Assembly (NCBI GenBank): GCA_036498205.1
Contig: DASXIC010000015.1
Coordinates: forward strand, 1 to 64,000
From: AV69 sp036498205
GTDB taxonomy: Bacteria > Verrucomicrobiota > Verrucomicrobiia > Chthoniobacterales > UBA10450
Reading direction: 5' to 3'
DNA length: 64,000 bases
The notes below the pieces were generated by a model. The model was not told where the DNA came from. It did no database searches and worked only from the letters and a program-made list of their open reading frames with translations. The first letter of the stretch is position 1, and each line of letters opens with the position of its first letter. Both the position numbers and the translations under genes were made by a program. Positions 32,923-41,294 of the stretch are shown here, in pieces.

Positions 32923-33801
32923 TTAATCCGGATGCTGAAGCATCGGGTTTTTCAACGCGCGTTCGCGATCGCCGTCTTTGCTGTAATTCCAGTAATCAGC
33001 TTTCAGACCGCGTTTCATTTTTAATGTTGAACCGTCTGCCATTTGCCATTCGCGAAGCAGATAGGGAAAATTCCGATCGAGAATAAATCGGTCTTTCCCG
33101 TTCGGCTCTGTTGCGATTACCTCAATGCTCTTCTCCGCCATCTTCCACGAAATCTTCACTGCCCTAAATTCAACCTTATTGTCTTTAAACCGGGTCAATG
33201 TGGGCGCGACTTGCACATCGAATTCGCCCTCCGGCTTCGACCAGTCAATCGTCCGTACTCGCAGCGGAAGTTCGTCATAGAACACTGCGTTCGGCGGGGA
33301 TGAGATGGGGATGGGGAAAGCGCTTCCCTCGCCATAAGTGTCGCTTGTGTAAGTCAGCATCGGTCCGTTTAATTCGATTTTTCTGGCTGCATTCCCAAAA
33401 CTGTCAGTTCCGACAAACATCAGGCGAGCGAGCGATGCTGAGTCAGGCCACCAGGAGCCAACGATTGATCCTTGTTCCATGAACATGCCGATGGGTACGG
33501 ACCAAATTTGGTTCATCCGAATCACCTGTTTTGCGTCGGCTTCTTTAGGGCTGCCGATGCGCGCCAAAGTTTTCCTATTGACCCATTCCCGAAGAAAAAT
33601 GTGCAACACCTCGCATTTTCGGGGTTGGCCATCGCGGATCAGCCTCGCATCATAGATATTGAATTCGGCCTTGCCGTCGCTCCAGTAACTATCGTTGCCC
33701 AAAAGACCGGGCGTAAATTGTGCCTGCGCGTGCCTGACAGGGGTTATTGCGAGTAAAACCCAGCCGAATAAAGTTCCGACCCGGAAAACCTTGTCTCTCA
33801 T
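32923..33801 (-). CDS. exported protein of unknown function
   Basis: 292 residues. A Sec signal peptide (RVGTLFGWVLLAITPVRHAQA) implies periplasmic location. The mature part begins QFTPGLLGNDSYWSDGKAEFNIYDARLI and is rich in beta-type segments with no motif that I know. Middle features: two aromatic WSVPIGMF and GSWWPDSASLARLMFVGTD stretches. C-terminal LLREWQMADGSTLKMKRGLKADYWNYSKDGDRERAL may form an extended sheet. It precedes queF-queC with a 94-base gap, so it need not share their function. A DUF3108-like fold is possible, but I cannot support it by eye. Confidence 0.65.
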   Translation of the reverse strand: MRDKVFRVGTLFGWVLLAITPVRHAQAQFTPGLLGNDSYWSDGKAEFNIYDARLIRDGQPRKCEVLHIFLREWVNRKTLARIGSPKEADAKQVIRMNQIWSVPIGMFMEQGSIVGSWWPDSASLARLMFVGTDSFGNAARKIELNGPMLTYTSDTYGEGSAFPIPISSPPNAVFYDELPLRVRTIDWSKPEGEFDVQVAPTLTRFKDNKVEFRAVKISWKMAEKSIEVIATEPNGKDRFILDRNFPYLLREWQMADGSTLKMKRGLKADYWNYSKDGDRERALKNPMLQHPD

Positions 33802-33847
33802 GTCGAGGAAGCCGAGATATCTCTACCTATTCTGCCACGGAAAAGGC

Positions 33848-33878
33848 GAGAGATTCCTGGCCTTCCCGTCGAAATGAC
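33848..33878. repeat. palindromic intergenic repeat, copy 4 (single arm)
   Basis: One arm only: GAGAGATTCCTGGCC...GAAATGAC (33848-33878), the inverse of a GTCATTTCGACGGGA-type sequence. It sits between the divergent exported protein gene and the 33911 gene. Confidence 0.6.
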
Positions 33879-33910
33879 AGGGCCCCTTTCGTAGAATATA
33901 ACGTTCTCTT

Positions 33911-34315
33911 GTGAGTGAGAAAAATCCTGCCGTCCTTAGCGGCGTTGCCAATTCGGGCGTGATCGATCTTTTTGGATTCGATTCCGCACGGAGCGAAGTG
34001 TTGCTGGTAATGAACGAACCGCGACCTTGGGTCGGTGGAGATGAACAGCTGCACCAATTGCAGGAAAAATTTAACGCTTACGCTTCGTTTATTCTTGATG
34101 GAGAGATGGCTGCCGCACATCCGGAACTCGCCGGAAAACCGGCCCGAATCGAATTACGATGCGCTCAATTGCCCGCTGACGAGGGCCTGGCGCTGTTAGA
34201 GGCGATCCACGATCAGCTCGAGTTGCAGGATATTAAGGTGGAAGTTGTGGTGGTGGAGAAGGGCGGTTGCGGAGAAGGCTGTACCTGTAAAGCAGCCTCT
34301 CACGCGGCGGAATGA
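33911..34315 (+). CDS. small cytosolic protein with C-terminal Gly/Cys cluster, DUF6572-like
   Basis: 134 residues from a GTG at 33911. Residues ~15-75 follow the pattern DLFGFDSARSEVLLVMNEPRPW, then QLHQLQEKFNAYASFILDGEMA, which resembles the DUF6572 family (FID...TISDHLEW...LQEKLNTYLAFIESGE) as I remember it. The unusual C-terminus KGGCGEGCTCKAAS has three cysteines and four glycines in 12 residues and could bind a metal. No enzymatic motif is seen. It follows a repeat arm and converges on apt (13 bases apart), so it is probably monocistronic. Function unknown. Confidence 0.6.
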   Translation: MSEKNPAVLSGVANSGVIDLFGFDSARSEVLLVMNEPRPWVGGDEQLHQLQEKFNAYASFILDGEMAAAHPELAGKPARIELRCAQLPADEGLALLEAIHDQLELQDIKVEVVVVEKGGCGEGCTCKAASHAAE

Positions 34316-34327
34316 TTCGCTCGGCAA

Positions 34328-34858
34328 TCAGTATTTCAAAAAAGACGTGACCGGTGTTGGCTGGAGTTTTGTTCGGCCGTCCAAAAACTCCAGCTCGATC
34401 AGGAACATTGCCTCTACCAGATTGCCACCAACCTTTTTGATTAGTGTCGCAGCAGACGCTGACGTCCCGCCTGTGGCAAGGAGATCGTCTATCAGAACGA
34501 TCCTTTCGCCTTCCTTTATCGCGTCAATGTGCAGTTCCATCTCCGCCTCCCCATATTCGAGTGAATACTTGGCGCTCTCCGTCTTGTAAGGCAGCCGGCC
34601 CTTTTTGCGCAGCGGTACGAATCCGACGCAAAGTTCATAGGCGACAGCGGAGCCGAAGAGGAAACCGCGAGCGTCAATACCGACAATCTTGTCAATGGAT
34701 TTGCCGCGACATTGTTGAAGAAAAACGTCGATTGATTCTCTGAAGAGTCCCCCGTCACTCAGGATCGGAGTGATATCCTTAAAGAGGATTCCTTTCTTGG
34801 GAAAATCGGGCACGTCGCGAACAGCCGCACGCAATTTTGAAATCGTATCATCTGCCAT
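34328..34858 (-). CDS. apt: adenine phosphoribosyltransferase
   Basis: 176 residues from the ATG at 34858 (MADDTISKLRAAVRDVPDFP). The frame can be extended to 34921, but those residues overlap the upstream gene. PRPP-binding motif ERIVLIDDLLATGGT and the adenine-side motif FPKKGILFKDITPIL are present, plus GIDARGFLFGSAVAYELCVGFVPLRKKGRLP. The enzyme salvages adenine to AMP. It follows a large membrane protein gene by 17 bases on the same strand and is likely in its operon. The convergent neighbour is the DUF6572-like gene. Confidence 0.95.
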   Translation of the reverse strand: MADDTISKLRAAVRDVPDFPKKGILFKDITPILSDGGLFRESIDVFLQQCRGKSIDKIVGIDARGFLFGSAVAYELCVGFVPLRKKGRLPYKTESAKYSLEYGEAEMELHIDAIKEGERIVLIDDLLATGGTSASAATLIKKVGGNLVEAMFLIELEFLDGRTKLQPTPVTSFLKY

Positions 34859-34875
34859 AGCGCGGCCGATGCTAC

Positions 34876-36870
34876 TCACCCACTGCTGCCGGTCAACGTC
34901 ACTCGTCGCTGGTAAATCCAAATGTTGCTCTGGCTAAGCCTGCGAACGAGAAAAAATCCGGAGTCATCCGCATCTGGCCACTGTTCCGAGGAAAGGATGT
35001 AGCGACAGCCGATCTCGCGAAGCAAAGGCAGGTTGGGCGGAAGGGAGAGTGAGTAGAGATCTGCGTTAAGGAGCGATGCAACGAAGCTGTTGTTTTGGGG
35101 AAATTCACAAGCGATGTAAGCATAACGATTGTAAACCCACTCACCCGCGCGCGTGGGATCGAGCCGATGCATAAAATCGAGATCGGGAACAATCTTGTAA
35201 GCGTTCAACACCGGGGCTCCCGTTGCCAAGACTACCCCGCCAAGAATATAGTCGTGATAAACCGCCCATTTGGCCAGGGGATCGTCGGCGTGGAGTTTCT
35301 CGATTGTTTTGAAGGCTTCCGAGTCGGTGAGTGGGGCAAGCCCACGCATGACTGGATTGATCCAGCTGTTGGAGGCGATCATCAGGAGCGCCAATAGCCA
35401 GAGTGCAAACTTCGGTTTCAAAAAAAAGACCGCAAAGATCAGCGCACTGAGGCTCAAGGCGAGAGCAAGCTGCCTGGGATCGGGAAATATTTCGGGCGAG
35501 CGCGATTTCGCCCACCACCAGATACTCGCTATTGCCAAGCAAAATAGCGTTACCAGTGCGATGGCGCCGATTCGAGCAAGACGGAAATTGCTCCAGCGAT
35601 CGAAAAAGACACAGCAGAGGATGATGTTGGCCAATCCGATGGCAAGCAAAGCACGGCTCTCCGTCGCAAAACTTAGCAGCGTTCCGTTGAGGAGCCACCG
35701 CGGCATGGGTAAAAGACAATAAAGAAGGAGAAAGCTGAGCAGGATGACGACTGCCACCGCGAGAAATGAGACACGAATTTTTTCGCGTCGATAAATTGCC
35801 ATTCCGATGACCGCCGCCGGCCAGAGCGGAAAGAAATTACTCGCTTCGCAAATGTTTGGATAAATGGATGGCGTAGTTTTTTCCGTTTGAAAAAAACCGA
35901 ATAGTCCGGAGAAAAGCTTGAAGAACGAAAGGTCGCCCCCATTGCTTCGTCGCGAACCGGGATAGAAGGTTTGACGCACGAGATCGAAGGTGGAGTGCAT
36001 CTCCCACCAGAACGGAATTAACAGAAGCGCGATAATGAGAATACTGGCTCCCAGCAAAAGCGCGCCACGTCGATACCGCAAAGCCGTGGAGGTGTGGGCG
36101 CATTCTGCCACACTGCCAAATAGCAGTGCGAGGCCGAGAAGAAGGAGCGGGATCTCGTAGGGCGGGTAAAGGCAAAGAAGAAAATTGATTCCGCAAAACA
36201 CAAACCCTGCGACTGCCAACGCGATCTTCCACCAGCGGTCCGCTTGGAGAAAAACAACCACGCAGCCAATACAGATTGCCCAGGACGCGATCATTTCCGG
36301 CAACATCGCGGGCGTGGAGAACCACCACTGCACGTAGGCGGAAAAGAAAATCCAAAGCGTGCCCAGGCAGACGACAACGCGGCTTTGAATTCCGATTTTT
36401 CGCAGCATCCAGGCGCAGGCTAGGAGCAGAGCGAGTTGTTTCGTGCACCAAAAAAAAGAGAACCCGCGTTCGAAATCGAAAAGGAAAAATCCCCAGAGCT
36501 GGGGTCGAAACACCGTGGTGTAATAGGCCACCGGCAAGCTGAGCAAAAGGGGAGAGCGACCCGCACCCAAGCTATAGTTTGCGGTCGGAAAAGACGGAGT
36601 TTGTCGCGCCTGTGAAAGGGCGGCTGGCGTCCATAAGGTCCATTCGTCTTGTCGAGCGTGTTGAGGACTGAATAGTAGAAGTCCGTTTGGTTTCGCTGAT
36701 TCATTTAGTTCCCGGCTCCACTCGCCTATGGACGAACCGTTGAATTTCAGAGTAACGGCCGCTGCAAAAGCAATCAGGCACAACGCCCACTTCCACCGCA
36801 TGAGCTGCCTGGCGAGCGCGCCACTCAGAGAATCCCGGCCGGGATCAGGCACGATCACTTCGTCTGCCAT
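34876..36870 (-). CDS. large polytopic membrane protein of unknown function
   Basis: 664 residues with roughly 12 hydrophobic helices through ~540 and a final soluble part. The first loop contains FSPQHARQDEWTLWTPAALSQA, an acidic, aromatic pattern similar in position to the DD loop of GT-C glycosyltransferases. The soluble tail (YHDYILGGVVLATGAPVLNAYKI, LREIGCRYILSS) recalls YfhO- or DUF7657-like proteins. I cannot name the family with confidence. It could handle cell-surface polysaccharide or lipid-linked sugars. Apt lies 17 bases downstream, probably by chance of operon packing. Upstream is a palindrome at 36891-36905 and the divergent hemX-like gene. Confidence 0.6.
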   Translation of the reverse strand: MADEVIVPDPGRDSLSGALARQLMRWKWALCLIAFAAAVTLKFNGSSIGEWSRELNESAKPNGLLLFSPQHARQDEWTLWTPAALSQARQTPSFPTANYSLGAGRSPLLLSLPVAYYTTVFRPQLWGFFLFDFERGFSFFWCTKQLALLLACAWMLRKIGIQSRVVVCLGTLWIFFSAYVQWWFSTPAMLPEMIASWAICIGCVVVFLQADRWWKIALAVAGFVFCGINFLLCLYPPYEIPLLLLGLALLFGSVAECAHTSTALRYRRGALLLGASILIIALLLIPFWWEMHSTFDLVRQTFYPGSRRSNGGDLSFFKLFSGLFGFFQTEKTTPSIYPNICEASNFFPLWPAAVIGMAIYRREKIRVSFLAVAVVILLSFLLLYCLLPMPRWLLNGTLLSFATESRALLAIGLANIILCCVFFDRWSNFRLARIGAIALVTLFCLAIASIWWWAKSRSPEIFPDPRQLALALSLSALIFAVFFLKPKFALWLLALLMIASNSWINPVMRGLAPLTDSEAFKTIEKLHADDPLAKWAVYHDYILGGVVLATGAPVLNAYKIVPDLDFMHRLDPTRAGEWVYNRYAYIACEFPQNNSFVASLLNADLYSLSLPPNLPLLREIGCRYILSSEQWPDADDSGFFLVRRLSQSNIWIYQRRVTLTGSSG

Positions 36871-36890
36871 CGCGCGACGATGCTAGCGCC

Positions 36891-36905
36891 TTGACGAAAC
36901 GTCAA
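36891..36905. promoter_or_regulatory. perfect 15-bp palindrome between divergent genes
   Basis: TTGACG-AAA-CGTCAA lies 20 bases upstream of the minus-strand membrane gene start and 46 bases upstream of the hemX-like ATG. It may be a repressor or activator site for the tetrapyrrole genes. A weak promoter TTGCGC-16-TAAACT (36915-36942) is downstream of it. Confidence 0.35.
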
Positions 36906-36951
36906 CGGCCTCGGTTGCGCAGCCAAATCCGCGTTTTAAACTGTCTCATTC

Positions 36952-37737
36952 ATGGACCGCTGGCTGCTGGTTTTATCCACGGTTTTCTTTTTCGCGGCTG
37001 TCGTTCGCACAGTCATCGCCTTGCGCGGCCGCATCTTTCGCTGGAGCCGTTTTAACTTCGCCACGATCGCAATTGGTTTCGGGCTCCAAACTGCATTTTT
37101 GTCGATGCGCGGGCACGCAGTTGGCCGTTGTCCGATTACGAATCTATTTGAAGTTTTCATTTTTCTGGCTTGGTCGGTGGCCCTGATATATCTCCTTGTC
37201 GGGCCGGCCTATCGCCTCTCTTTGATGGGTGCTTTCACGGCGCCTGTCGTTTTTCTGCTTCAACTCTTCGCGCTCCTTGTGCCAAGCGACACACCTCATC
37301 CGTCCCGTCTGGCGCCGAATCCATGGCTCGAATTTCACGCTTCAATCTCAATCATCGCCTATGGCGCGTTCGCGCTCGCCTGCGTGGCCGGCGTGATGTA
37401 CCTCGTGCAGGAACGACAACTGAAAACACATGAGCTGCGTTCGATTTTCTATCATTTGCCTCCGCTGCCGACCCTGTTTGCGGCCATGACCAGGCTGCTC
37501 TGGTTTGGATTTGCACTTTATACCGCGGGATTGGTTAGCGGGTTTCTCACCGGGGAACCTCTGCCGCGAACGAAAATCGTGCTGGCCGTTGCGATCTGGA
37601 TTTTGTACGGGGCGATTTTGCAGGGCAGGTATCTGCGTTCAATCACGCCGCGGCGCATCGCTGCGCTTTGTGTCGTTGCATTTGCGGCCGCGCTTTCGCT
37701 TTTGTGGAGTATTGAATTTGTTGCCCATCACGCGTGA
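36952..37737 (+). CDS. CcsA/HemX-like cytochrome c assembly family membrane protein
   Basis: 261 residues with about 8 hydrophobic segments: helix 1 at WLLVLSTVFFFAAVV, and the family-type WLEFHASISIIAYGAFALACVAGVMYLVQER region with its conserved His. CcsA proteins carry heme for cytochrome c maturation, and HemX homologues sit next to hemA and can affect GluTR levels. The WWD-type heme-binding loop of true CcsA is not obvious, so HemX is the better comparison. The hemA start (GTG) overlaps the stop by 4 bases, so the pair is co-transcribed. A heme-linked regulator role is inferred. Confidence 0.82.
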   Translation: MDRWLLVLSTVFFFAAVVRTVIALRGRIFRWSRFNFATIAIGFGLQTAFLSMRGHAVGRCPITNLFEVFIFLAWSVALIYLLVGPAYRLSLMGAFTAPVVFLLQLFALLVPSDTPHPSRLAPNPWLEFHASISIIAYGAFALACVAGVMYLVQERQLKTHELRSIFYHLPPLPTLFAAMTRLLWFGFALYTAGLVSGFLTGEPLPRTKIVLAVAIWILYGAILQGRYLRSITPRRIAALCVVAFAAALSLLWSIEFVAHHA

Positions 37738-38810
37738 AGCTTTTCTGTATCGGTCTTAACCACCGCACGGCGGACATCGAAACGCGTGAGCGCTTTGCCG
37801 GTCATGCCCAAACCGTGGCAATGCTGCACGATTTAAATTGTCACGAACGGCTGCTGCTTGCCACCTGTAACCGGGTCGAGATCTATGCCGCGGCGGAGCA
37901 CGAAATTGCCAGCAAAAAAATCGTCCACTGCCTGCATAATGGCGAGGTTACGTCCGGCCCGGATTTAGCGGCCTTTTACCGCCACGAAAATGCGGAGTGT
38001 GCGCGTCATCTCTTTCGCGTTGCGTCGGGAATGGATTCGATGGTGATCGGCGAAACCGAAATTCTGGGACAAACCAAACGGGCCTATGAAACGGCGCGGT
38101 TGAATGGCCAGACAGGTCGATTACTGCACCGATTGTTTCAGCATGCCTTTTCCACGGCAAAACAAGTACGGACAAAAACCGACATCGGTCGCGGTGCCGT
38201 TTCGGTGGGGTCGGTTGCGGTAGATCTCGCGGAAAAAATATTTGCCGATTTGCGCGGCCGGAAAGTACTGGTTCTTGGAGCGGGTGAGACGAGCGAAAAG
38301 ACATTGCGTGCGTTGAGCGCGCGGGGGGTCTCGGACTTGCGCGTCACTAATCGTTCTTCGCAGCGCGCCGAGGAACTTGCGGCCGAACTGGATGGGATAG
38401 CGATTCCCTTCGGCACCTGGCTCGAGCAATGCCGTGAGATCGATATTCTTATTTCGTCGACGTCAGCGGAGGGGCAACTTCTGACCCCAGCCTTGCTTGG
38501 TCCCATGCTCCAGGAACGTGTCGATCGTCCGCTTTTCATTATCGATATTGCCGTTCCGCGTGATGTCGCACCCGAGATTAACAAGATGGATGGCGTTTAC
38601 CTGTACGATATTGATGCGCTCCGATTGATCACGGAGGAAACGTTGCAGTTGCGTCGCCAGCAGCTTGCTGCGGCTGAGGCCATTATTGACGAGCATGTGG
38701 CTGAATTTTGCCGGCAGGTTGGCACTTCAATGGACGGCAATGGAATGAGCGCAAATCATGTAAACCAAGTCCCAGCCGCCCCGGGTCTTGAAGTCTCGAG
38801 CGCTTCTTGA
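37734..38810 (+). CDS. hemA: glutamyl-tRNA reductase, short form
   Basis: 358 residues, about 60 shorter than the 418 of E. coli. The catalytic Cys45 lies in LLATCNRVEIYA, and the NADPH-binding motif is KVLVLGAGETSEKT. The C-terminal dimerisation domain is cut short after EHVAEFCRQV and ends in a Gly/Asn/Pro-rich tail. The enzyme reduces Glu-tRNA(Glu) to glutamate-1-semialdehyde, the first step of C5 tetrapyrrole synthesis. The GTG start overlaps the hemX-like gene. The hemL gene is not in the window. Confidence 0.93.
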   Translation: MKLFCIGLNHRTADIETRERFAGHAQTVAMLHDLNCHERLLLATCNRVEIYAAAEHEIASKKIVHCLHNGEVTSGPDLAAFYRHENAECARHLFRVASGMDSMVIGETEILGQTKRAYETARLNGQTGRLLHRLFQHAFSTAKQVRTKTDIGRGAVSVGSVAVDLAEKIFADLRGRKVLVLGAGETSEKTLRALSARGVSDLRVTNRSSQRAEELAAELDGIAIPFGTWLEQCREIDILISSTSAEGQLLTPALLGPMLQERVDRPLFIIDIAVPRDVAPEINKMDGVYLYDIDALRLITEETLQLRRQQLAAAEAIIDEHVAEFCRQVGTSMDGNGMSANHVNQVPAAPGLEVSSAS

Positions 38811-38895
38811 TCCCAACGACCAGGGGCCGCAGCGGCGATTTGTGAGCGCCGAGGCAAAAGGGCCGGACGACCGGCTCGAACGCTCTTTAGCCGAA

Positions 38896-39789
38896 ATGGT
38901 CATTGGCACTCGTGGCAGCGAGCTCGCCATGACCCAAGCGCGCGCCGTGGCCGATGCTTTGCGTGAAAAATGTGGACTTCAGGTCAAGGTCGAAGTGATT
39001 CGAACCAGTGGAGATGAGGGTGACCAAGTCACCGATCGGCGCGCTGGTCGTAAGGGATTGTTCACGGCGGAGCTTGAGCGCGCCCTCGTCCAACGGCGAA
39101 TCGATCTCGCGGTCCACAGCGCTAAAGATCTTCCCAGCCAATTGCATGACGGCACGAGAGTGGCGGCCACGCTGCCCCGGGGTCCGGTCGAAGATTTGCT
39201 GATTGCGAAAATCCCGGCGTCGATCGAATCGCTGCCGTTCAATGCGAGGATTGCGACCGGCAGCGTGCGACGTCAAAGGCAGGTCCGGTGGATTCGGCCG
39301 GACGTTGGGCTGATCGATTTGCGGGGAAACGTCCCGACTCGTTTGCGGAAATTCGCAGCCAATGATTGGGACGCGATCATTCTCGCCCGGGCCGGACTGG
39401 AGCGGCTTGAGTTTTCATTTCCGGAGTTCGAGTTGGGCAAGGCGAAATTTTTCGCGAACATTCTGGCGGCGGAGAAATTTCTTCCGGCGGGCGGGCAGGG
39501 GGTGATCGCGGTTCAGACTCGGGCTGCCGATGAAACAATCGCTCGGATGATATCAATGATTGACGATCGTCAGACACATCTGTGTTTCCGTGCCGAACGC
39601 GAATTCCTCAAATTGATGCAGGCTGATTGTGATACACCGATCGGTGCGCTCGCCATTGCGGTGAGCAATAAAATCGAATTACGGGCACAAATTTTCGCAG
39701 ATGCGATCGAACCAAAAATGGCGTCCGGCCGCGGTAGTTCGCCCGAAGAAATTGCGGCCGAAGTTTTTTCCAAAATCAATGGCACCTGA
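38896..39789 (+). CDS. hemC: hydroxymethylbilane synthase (porphobilinogen deaminase)
   Basis: 297 residues from the ATG at 38896, where the fold begins (MVIGTRGSELAMTQA). An open frame to a TTG at 38788 overlaps hemA and looks like non-domain sequence. The dipyrromethane cofactor binds Cys245 in QADCDTPIGA. Catalytic Asp78 is in DLAVHSAKDLP. It polymerises four porphobilinogens to hydroxymethylbilane. Its 3' end overlaps the next gene by 11 bases. The ALA dehydratase gene hemB is not in the window. Confidence 0.94.
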   Translation: MVIGTRGSELAMTQARAVADALREKCGLQVKVEVIRTSGDEGDQVTDRRAGRKGLFTAELERALVQRRIDLAVHSAKDLPSQLHDGTRVAATLPRGPVEDLLIAKIPASIESLPFNARIATGSVRRQRQVRWIRPDVGLIDLRGNVPTRLRKFAANDWDAIILARAGLERLEFSFPEFELGKAKFFANILAAEKFLPAGGQGVIAVQTRAADETIARMISMIDDRQTHLCFRAEREFLKLMQADCDTPIGALAIAVSNKIELRAQIFADAIEPKMASGRGSSPEEIAAEVFSKINGT

Positions 39790-41293
39790 AACCGGGAAAT
39801 GTTTCCTTGTTGGAGCGGGGCCGGGAGATCTCGGTTTAGTCACGTTGCGCGCAAAAGATTTGGTCGAGCGTGCTGACGTCGTCATTTACGACGCTCTTTG
39901 CAATTCCGAGATGCTGGCGTGGGCGCGCCGCGATGCGGAGCTCATTTTCGCCGGAAAAAGACCCGGCGAGCATTTTCTGTCACAGGAGCAGATCAACACT
40001 CTCCTGGTGGAAAAGTCGCGGGAAGGAAAAATTGTCGTCCGTTTGAAAGGAGGTGATCCATTCGTCTTCGGTCGGGGCGCAGAAGAGGGGGAGGCGCTCG
40101 CCAGCGCGGGAATTGAGTTCGAAATCGTTCCCGGGATCACCTCGGCGGTGGCGGTCCCGGCTTACGCTGGAATTCCATTGACGCACCGCGAGCAGAACTC
40201 ACACGTCACCATTTTTACCGGGCATGAAGACCCGGGAAAACCAGGAAGCGCGATCGATTTTGAAGCCTTGGCAAAGCTCGGTGGCACACAGGTGATGTTA
40301 ATGGGGATTGAGCGGCTTGAAGCGATTACACGGCAAATGCTCGCTTGCGGAAGGAGCGGCGACTTGCCGGCAGCAGTAGTGCGCTGGGGAACGACCGGTC
40401 ACCAAAAGACGATCGTCGGAAGATTAAGTAATATTGCAGAGCGCGTCCGCGAGAGCGGATTGGAAGCTCCGGCGATTGCCATCTTCGGCGATGTTGTGTC
40501 GCTGCGAAAAAACCTGAACTGGTTTGAGAAGCGACCTCTCTTTGGAAAAAGGATCGTCGTCACCCGGACGCGTAAACAGGCCGGGGCACTCAGTTCGCAA
40601 CTGCGCGACCTTGGCGCGGACGTGATCGAACTGCCCACGATCCGAATCGAGCCCCCAAGCGACTTACGCGAATTCGCGCAGCTGGTACAGGATGCGCATT
40701 CCTATGACTGGATCGTTTTCACCAGCCCAAACGGTGTCGACGCGTTCTTTGAAATCTTCTTCAAACTTTACGATGACGCCCGCGAAATTGGCGGTGTGAA
40801 GATTGCAGCGATTGGGGCGGCTACGGCGCGACGGGTAGAGGATTTTCATCTGCATGTGGATCTGCAACCGGAGGAATTTGTCGCCGAAGCGGTGTTGCGA
40901 GAGTTCGAGAAGCTGGGTGGCATCGAGAACCTGAAGGTGCTGCTTGCCCGGGCGGAGAAGGCGCGAGACTTGCTCCCGAGGGAACTAGCGCGCATGGGAG
41001 CTATCGTGGACGAAGCGTTTGCTTATCGAACCATTCCGGAGACGTCTGATGTCACCGGCGCGCGTCATCGTTTTCGCGAAGAAGGCGCCGATCTGATCAC
41101 TTTCACCAGTTCCTCTACGGTCGAGAATTTCCTCGATCTCAAATTACCATGGCCGGCGGGAATGAAGGTCGCAAGTATCGGCCCGATCACCTCCGCCACA
41201 GCCCTCGAACACGGGCTCGCTGTCGATGTAGAAGCGAAGCAACACGATATTCCCGGACTGATCAGCGCGGTTCGCAAATTTTTCGGAGCTTAG
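39779..41293 (+). CDS. uroporphyrinogen-III C-methyltransferase fused to uroporphyrinogen-III synthase
   Basis: 504 residues from the ATG at 39779 (MAPETGKCFLVGAGPGD). The longer frame to 39701 lies inside hemC. N-terminal ~245 residues are SAM-dependent CobA/SUMT: FLVGAGPGDLGLVTLRA, VVRLKGGDPFVFGRGAEEG and VPGITSAVAVPAYAGIPLTHR, making precorrin-2 from uroporphyrinogen III. The C-terminal ~250 residues are HemD: VVTRTRKQAGALSSQL, VFTSPNGVDAFFE, VKIAAIGAATARRV and ITFTSSSTVENF, making uroporphyrinogen III from hydroxymethylbilane. Two consecutive steps in one chain is a known CobA-HemD layout. The following grpE-like gene starts one base after the stop. Confidence 0.92.
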   Translation: MAPETGKCFLVGAGPGDLGLVTLRAKDLVERADVVIYDALCNSEMLAWARRDAELIFAGKRPGEHFLSQEQINTLLVEKSREGKIVVRLKGGDPFVFGRGAEEGEALASAGIEFEIVPGITSAVAVPAYAGIPLTHREQNSHVTIFTGHEDPGKPGSAIDFEALAKLGGTQVMLMGIERLEAITRQMLACGRSGDLPAAVVRWGTTGHQKTIVGRLSNIAERVRESGLEAPAIAIFGDVVSLRKNLNWFEKRPLFGKRIVVTRTRKQAGALSSQLRDLGADVIELPTIRIEPPSDLREFAQLVQDAHSYDWIVFTSPNGVDAFFEIFFKLYDDAREIGGVKIAAIGAATARRVEDFHLHVDLQPEEFVAEAVLREFEKLGGIENLKVLLARAEKARDLLPRELARMGAIVDEAFAYRTIPETSDVTGARHRFREEGADLITFTSSSTVENFLDLKLPWPAGMKVASIGPITSATALEHGLAVDVEAKQHDIPGLISAVRKFFGA

Positions 41294-41294
41294 A

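Noticed and set aside
38788..38895. TTG start for hemC inside hemA
   Set aside because: The enzyme fold begins at the ATG at 38896; the extra residues are not conserved-looking and start within hemA.
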